From Phycisphaeraceae bacterium (GTDB lineage Bacteria; Planctomycetota; Phycisphaerae; Phycisphaerales; Phycisphaeraceae), in contig JADZCW010000300.1 in assembly GCA_020851395.1 (NCBI GenBank), positions 1 to 19,692 of the forward strand: a DNA stretch of 19,692 bases, read 5' to 3'. The position numbers and the translations under genes were made by a program. The notes beneath the pieces are model-generated. The model ran no database searches. It had not been told where the DNA came from and worked only from the letters and a program-made list of their open reading frames with translations. Below are positions 16,110-19,692 of this stretch, in pieces (position 1 is the stretch's first letter; every line of letters starts with the position of its first letter).

Positions 16110-16808
16110 ATGCCCCGACCAAACCCCATGATCCTCCTGGCACCACTGGCCTCCCTCGCCATCCTCGGCGCCGCCGCCGTCGAGATCCATCACCGACCCC
16201 AGCCCCAGGACGCACTGCCCTTCCATCAACGCATCCGCGCCCTCATGGCCGACATCCCCATGCGCATCGGCGACTGGACCGGCGTCAACAAGGACGTCCC
16301 CCGCGAGGCACAGGCGCTCCTCCAGCCCAACGCCATGCTCAGCCGCGGCTACCGAAACCTCGTCACCGGACAGTCCGTCGACGTCATCATCGTCCAGACA
16401 CGCGACGCACGAGACATGGTCGGACACTACCCCCCCGTCTGCTACCGAAACCTCGGCTGGAAGCTCGAACCCCTGCCCACCAGCAACCCCCGCCGACTCG
16501 ACATCACCCTCGCCGACACCTCCCTGCCACTCGTCCTCTACCAGTTCTCACTCCAACGCTCCTCCGGCGACGAGACCCAGTGGATCTACAACTTCATGAT
16601 CCTCCCGGGCACGGGCTTCTTCCCCGACATGGACTCCGTCGAGCACGCCGAGGCCGACTACACCAAACGCTTCTTCGGCGCCTCGCAGGTCCAGATCATC
16701 TTCCGCGACCCCCGAATGACCGACGCCGAGCGACAGGACATCGCCCGCACCTTCCTCAACGCCCTGAAACACGTCATCCTCGCCATCCGCTCCGGAGCCG
16801 CCTCATGA
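16110..16808 (+). CDS. EpsI-like exosortase-associated protein (DUF3485)
   Basis: 232 residues. One N-terminal membrane anchor (about 7-25) and a periplasmic domain with IPMRIGDWTG (49-58), LSRGYRNLVTG, and HYPPVCYRNLGW (106-117, with C111), corresponding to the H-P-x-x-C-x-x-x-x-G-W signature of EpsI. In other bacteria this domain is either a neighbour of, or fused to, exosortase and is needed for polysaccharide export or assembly; its biochemical role is not established. Here it is separate, nine bases after the exosortase stop. No Shine-Dalgarno is visible before ATG 16110; coupling to the exosortase is likely. Its stop overlaps the next start as ATGA. Confidence 0.88.
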   Translation: MPRPNPMILLAPLASLAILGAAAVEIHHRPQPQDALPFHQRIRALMADIPMRIGDWTGVNKDVPREAQALLQPNAMLSRGYRNLVTGQSVDVIIVQTRDARDMVGHYPPVCYRNLGWKLEPLPTSNPRRLDITLADTSLPLVLYQFSLQRSSGDETQWIYNFMILPGTGFFPDMDSVEHAEADYTKRFFGASQVQIIFRDPRMTDAERQDIARTFLNALKHVILAIRSGAAS

Positions 16809-19264
16809 GCAGTTCTCCCTCGCCCCTGCCCGTCCAGGCCCTCCCCATGCTCCCCGAGCACGCCATCGCCCAACAGGCCCTCGGACCTCCCGGCGTCCAC
16901 CCCGCCCGCAGAATCCACATGCTCCTGCGGGGCCGATACCACTGGGCCTCGCTGCTCGCACTCGTCGGCCTCGTCCTCGGCGGCGTCACCGGGCACTCCC
17001 TCGTCAGCGATGTCTACACCTCCAACGGCATGCTACGCATCGAACCCTCCGTCCCCGCCGTCCTGAGCAACACCGACCAGAACGGCGTCATGCCCATGTT
17101 CGACTCCTTCGTCCGCGCCCAGGCCGTCGTCATGCGCTCCCCCCGGTGCATCCAGCTCGCCCTCGACTCCCCCGCCTGGAAGGCCACCAACCGCGGCGCC
17201 GCCGCCGACGTCATCCAGCGCTTCAACCGAAGCCTACGCGTCGCCGAGGACCCCCGATCACAGGTCATCGGCGTCTGGTTCTCCGACCCCGACCCCGACG
17301 TCGCCGTCGCCGCCGTCCGATCCATCATCGAGGCCTACATGGACCTCTACAAAGAATACGACGCCACCAACGAGTCCGGACGACTGACCATCCTCCAGGA
17401 CCGCATCAACATCAAGACCCGCGACTACGAGACCCTCAACCGCAAGATCAACGACATCGCCGAGGAGTTCGGCGGCGTCGTCGACCTCCAGCCACAGATC
17501 ACCGACACCCTCAACCAGCTCCAGGCCCTCGAGGCCGACCTCCGGCAGGTCAACCTCGCCATCGACCTGGCCTCTGAGAACAAACAGCCCCAGCCCGACG
17601 CCCAGACCGCGCCGGACCCCCTCGAAATCGCCGCCGTCGACCCCGTCATGCGCGACTACCTCGCCCGCAAACGAACCCTCGAACAACTCATCGTCGACTC
17701 CACCGCTCGCTACGGCCCCAAGCACCGACTCGTCCTCGACCGCCAACGACAGCTCGACGGCCTCAACTCCATCATCCAACGCTACGCCCAGGACTACGCC
17801 CGCATGGGCCCCAACGCCTCCGCCTCCAACGCCGCCGCCGCCGGCCTCGCCGCGCTCTCCCCCGAGCGACTCGCCACCCGACGTAACACCCTCACCCAGC
17901 AGATCCAGCAGCTCCGCGCCCAGAAGAACAACCTCGGCGAAAAAAGCGCCCAGCTCCGAGACCTCCAGCAAAAAGCCCAGAACGCCTGGCAGGACCTCGA
18001 AAGCACCCGCAAACGCTTCGAGATCCTCAACACCGAGTCCCAGGTCTCCGGCCGCGTCACCCCCATCTCAAAGGGCGAGACGCCCTTCGAGCCCTCCAAC
18101 GCCGGAAAACGCAAGCAGCTCGCCCTCCTCGGCGGCGTCGGCGGCGGCTCCTTCGGCCTGGGACTCATCCTCCTCTGGGGGCTTCTCGACCGTCGCCTTC
18201 AGACCTCCGACGACCTGCGCCTCAGCGTCCACAAAACCCGCATGCTCGGAATCCTCCCCCTGCTCCCCGACGACCTGACCGACCCCGACCAGGCCTCCTC
18301 CGCCGCCTTCGCCGTCCACCACATCCGAACCATGCTCCAGGTCGGCCCCTCCCGCGGCAGAGACCGCATCTTCGCCGTCACCAGCCCCGCCCCCGGAACA
18401 GGCAAGACCAGCCTCACCTTCGCCCTCGGACTCTCCTTCGCTCACTCCGGCGCCAAGACCCTTCTCGTCGACGCCGACATCGTCGGCGCCGGCCTGACCG
18501 CACGCTCCGAGGCCGCCGTCCACCCCAAGCTCGGACAGGTCCTGCTCAACGCCGGCTACGTCACCCCCCAGCAGATCGAGATGGCCCTCGCCCAGTCCGC
18601 CAGGGACGGCCGACGCATCGGCGAAACCCTCCTCGCCCAGGGCGCCATCACCGAGGAACAGCTCAAACAGGCCCTCGCCCTCCAGCCCCAGAAGCTCCTC
18701 GGACTCCTCGACGTCCTCCAGAAACGAGCCTCCCTCGACGACTGCACCAAGGCCCTGGCCATGCCCGGCCTATCCATCCTCCCCGTCGGCTCCGCCCAGA
18801 TCCACCAGGCCGCCTCCATCTCCCCCCACGCCCTGGACGAACTGATCCAGCACGCCCGCGCCAACTACGACATCGTCCTGTTCGACACCGGACCCATCCT
18901 CGGCTCCCTCGAGGCCTCCGCCGTCGCCGCACTCGTCGACGGCGTCGTCCTGACCGTCTCCCGCGGCGAGCAACGACCCCTGGCCGAACGCGCCGCCGAG
19001 CACCTCCGCTCCGTCGGCGCCATCGTCGCCGGACTCGTCTTCAACCGCGCCGACGAGCAGGACGTCGTCCGCTCCTCCTACGCCTCCCTCCACTCCACAC
19101 GCGTCCTGGGCTCCGTCCGCGGACAGGCCGCCGCCGTCCAGGCCTCCCACTCCCGACACCGACCCCACCCCCGCTGGCTCGGTCCCATCGCCACCGCCGT
19201 CGCGGTCGACGCCGACTCCCCCACCCCCCCGGAAGCGACGACGGCGCCAACCCCTAATCCCTAA
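16805..19264 (+). CDS. Wzc-like chain-length determinant / BY-kinase with inserted MshEN-like domain
   Basis: 819 residues. Membrane helix 1 at about 47-66; Wzz-type periplasmic part from about 68, with a long coiled-coil region (about 190-410); helix 2 at about 438-460; cytoplasmic BY-kinase domain from about 478. The kinase has Walker A SPAPGTGKTS (K534), Walker A' LLVDADIVGAG (D556, D558) and Walker B VLFDTGP (D694). Between A' and B sits an extra segment (about 575-627) made of two 24-residue repeats separated by five residues, matching the MshEN/GspE-N c-di-GMP-binding layout. The C-terminal tail lacks the usual tyrosine cluster. Role: control of polymer length and export, possibly gated by c-di-GMP. 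Start ATG 16805 overlaps the previous stop; the frame is open far upstream but that part shadows the exosortase and EpsI genes. Confidence 0.9.
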   Translation: MSSSPSPLPVQALPMLPEHAIAQQALGPPGVHPARRIHMLLRGRYHWASLLALVGLVLGGVTGHSLVSDVYTSNGMLRIEPSVPAVLSNTDQNGVMPMFDSFVRAQAVVMRSPRCIQLALDSPAWKATNRGAAADVIQRFNRSLRVAEDPRSQVIGVWFSDPDPDVAVAAVRSIIEAYMDLYKEYDATNESGRLTILQDRINIKTRDYETLNRKINDIAEEFGGVVDLQPQITDTLNQLQALEADLRQVNLAIDLASENKQPQPDAQTAPDPLEIAAVDPVMRDYLARKRTLEQLIVDSTARYGPKHRLVLDRQRQLDGLNSIIQRYAQDYARMGPNASASNAAAAGLAALSPERLATRRNTLTQQIQQLRAQKNNLGEKSAQLRDLQQKAQNAWQDLESTRKRFEILNTESQVSGRVTPISKGETPFEPSNAGKRKQLALLGGVGGGSFGLGLILLWGLLDRRLQTSDDLRLSVHKTRMLGILPLLPDDLTDPDQASSAAFAVHHIRTMLQVGPSRGRDRIFAVTSPAPGTGKTSLTFALGLSFAHSGAKTLLVDADIVGAGLTARSEAAVHPKLGQVLLNAGYVTPQQIEMALAQSARDGRRIGETLLAQGAITEEQLKQALALQPQKLLGLLDVLQKRASLDDCTKALAMPGLSILPVGSAQIHQAASISPHALDELIQHARANYDIVLFDTGPILGSLEASAVAALVDGVVLTVSRGEQRPLAERAAEHLRSVGAIVAGLVFNRADEQDVVRSSYASLHSTRVLGSVRGQAAAVQASHSRHRPHPRWLGPIATAVAVDADSPTPPEATTAPTPNP

Positions 19265-19278
19265 CCCCTCCCCCCCCC

Positions 19279-19692
19279 ATGACCACCACCACCGCCCCTC
19301 ACGACGAGTACTCCGCCCAGGCCGCAGCAGCCTCCGCGCCCCACCCGCATACCGTCTGGGGCCTGACCCCCCATCAGATCTACGACCGCTTCTGGGCCTC
19401 CCGCGGCGTCCAGGTCGTCCGGCAGGGCGTCCCCTCCGAGATCGTCCAGGACGCCGAGATCTTCCTCCTGATCGATCCCCGATCCCTCGCCCTCTTCAAG
19501 CTCACCGAGCCCATCGAAAAAATCATCTGGCTCAGCCCCCGCATCCTCTACCTCCGACTCGTCGACAACCGCCCACGCCCCTACCGCGAGGCCGTCGTCA
19601 CCGACCCCCACGGCCGCTTCCAACGCTTCGAACGTCTCTACGCCGGCTCCGACCCCCAGCTCATCCGCGCCGCACTGACCACCGACATCCAG
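19279..19692 (+). CDS. Unrecognised protein, 3' end cut by window edge
   Basis: 138 codons from ATG 19279 to the window end, open throughout. After a low-complexity start (MTTTTAPHDEYSAQAAAASA) the sequence becomes globular: LTPHQIYDRFWASRGVQVVR (29-48), GVPSEIVQDAEIFLLIDPRS (50-69), IIWLSPRILYLRLVD, REAVVTDPHGRFQRFERLY. No signal peptide or membrane segment is seen so far. It follows the Wzc-like gene by 14 bases, which include a run of nine C, with no Shine-Dalgarno. Its position makes it part of the EPS operon; I do not assign a function. Confidence 0.75.
   Translation, partial: MTTTTAPHDEYSAQAAAASAPHPHTVWGLTPHQIYDRFWASRGVQVVRQGVPSEIVQDAEIFLLIDPRSLALFKLTEPIEKIIWLSPRILYLRLVDNRPRPYREAVVTDPHGRFQRFERLYAGSDPQLIRAALTTDIQ

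Noticed and set aside
15155..16804. A 1369-codon open frame reaching from 15155 to 19264 on the plus strand
   Set aside because: Its first 550 codons are Pro/Arg/His-rich and run over the exosortase and EpsI genes in another frame; the Wzc-like sequence starts only at ATG 16805, which overlaps the EpsI stop.

Overview
This is a GC-rich bacterial window carrying a surface or exopolysaccharide locus. The best taxonomic guess is a planctomycete, probably of the Phycisphaerae. That is an inference from the combination of an exosortase with its EpsI partner, a secreted protein with dockerin-like EF-hand repeats and ASH-type beta-sandwich repeats, and the style of the polymerase and nucleotidyltransferase-like proteins. 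No rRNA or other marker gene is present to settle it. I see no tRNA, CRISPR array or insertion sequence.

Left arm (1-8428, minus strand): a tight operon read from right to left. It encodes a Wzx-type flippase (7022-8428), a GT4 glycosyltransferase (5793-7025), an O-antigen-polymerase/ligase-like protein (4429-5796), a second GT4 enzyme (3266-4432), two GT-A-like putative glycosyltransferases with DxD motifs (2148-3269 and 1159-2109), and a third GT4 enzyme cut by the window edge (1-1096). Four successive junctions are 4-base ATGA overlaps. These genes would build the repeat unit, flip it and polymerise it.

Middle (8432-13208): a monocistronic-looking minus-strand gene (8747-12619) for a 1290-residue secreted modular protein, followed by a strong hairpin terminator at 8687-8722. 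Its C-terminal domain resembles a TIM-barrel glycoside hydrolase and may trim or release the polymer. A 589-base divergent control region (12620-13208) separates it from the right arm.

Right arm (13209-19692, plus strand): a WecG/TagA/CpsF glycosyltransferase, a degenerate nucleotidyltransferase-like protein with a beta-helix tail, an exosortase, an EpsI-like protein, a Wzc-like chain-length/BY-kinase protein, and the start of an unrecognised gene. The most notable observation is in the Wzc-like protein. Between its Walker A' and Walker B motifs lies a tandem repeat matching the MshEN (GspE N-terminal) c-di-GMP-binding layout, which would wire a second-messenger sensor directly into the ATPase domain that controls polymer length.

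The top strand is C-rich under genes of both orientations. Minus-strand genes therefore favour G at third positions and keep purine-rich ribosome binding sites, while plus-strand genes favour C and mostly lack them. No initiating phosphoglycosyltransferase, Wza-type exporter or PEP-CTERM substrate is visible here; the first two may lie beyond the edges.
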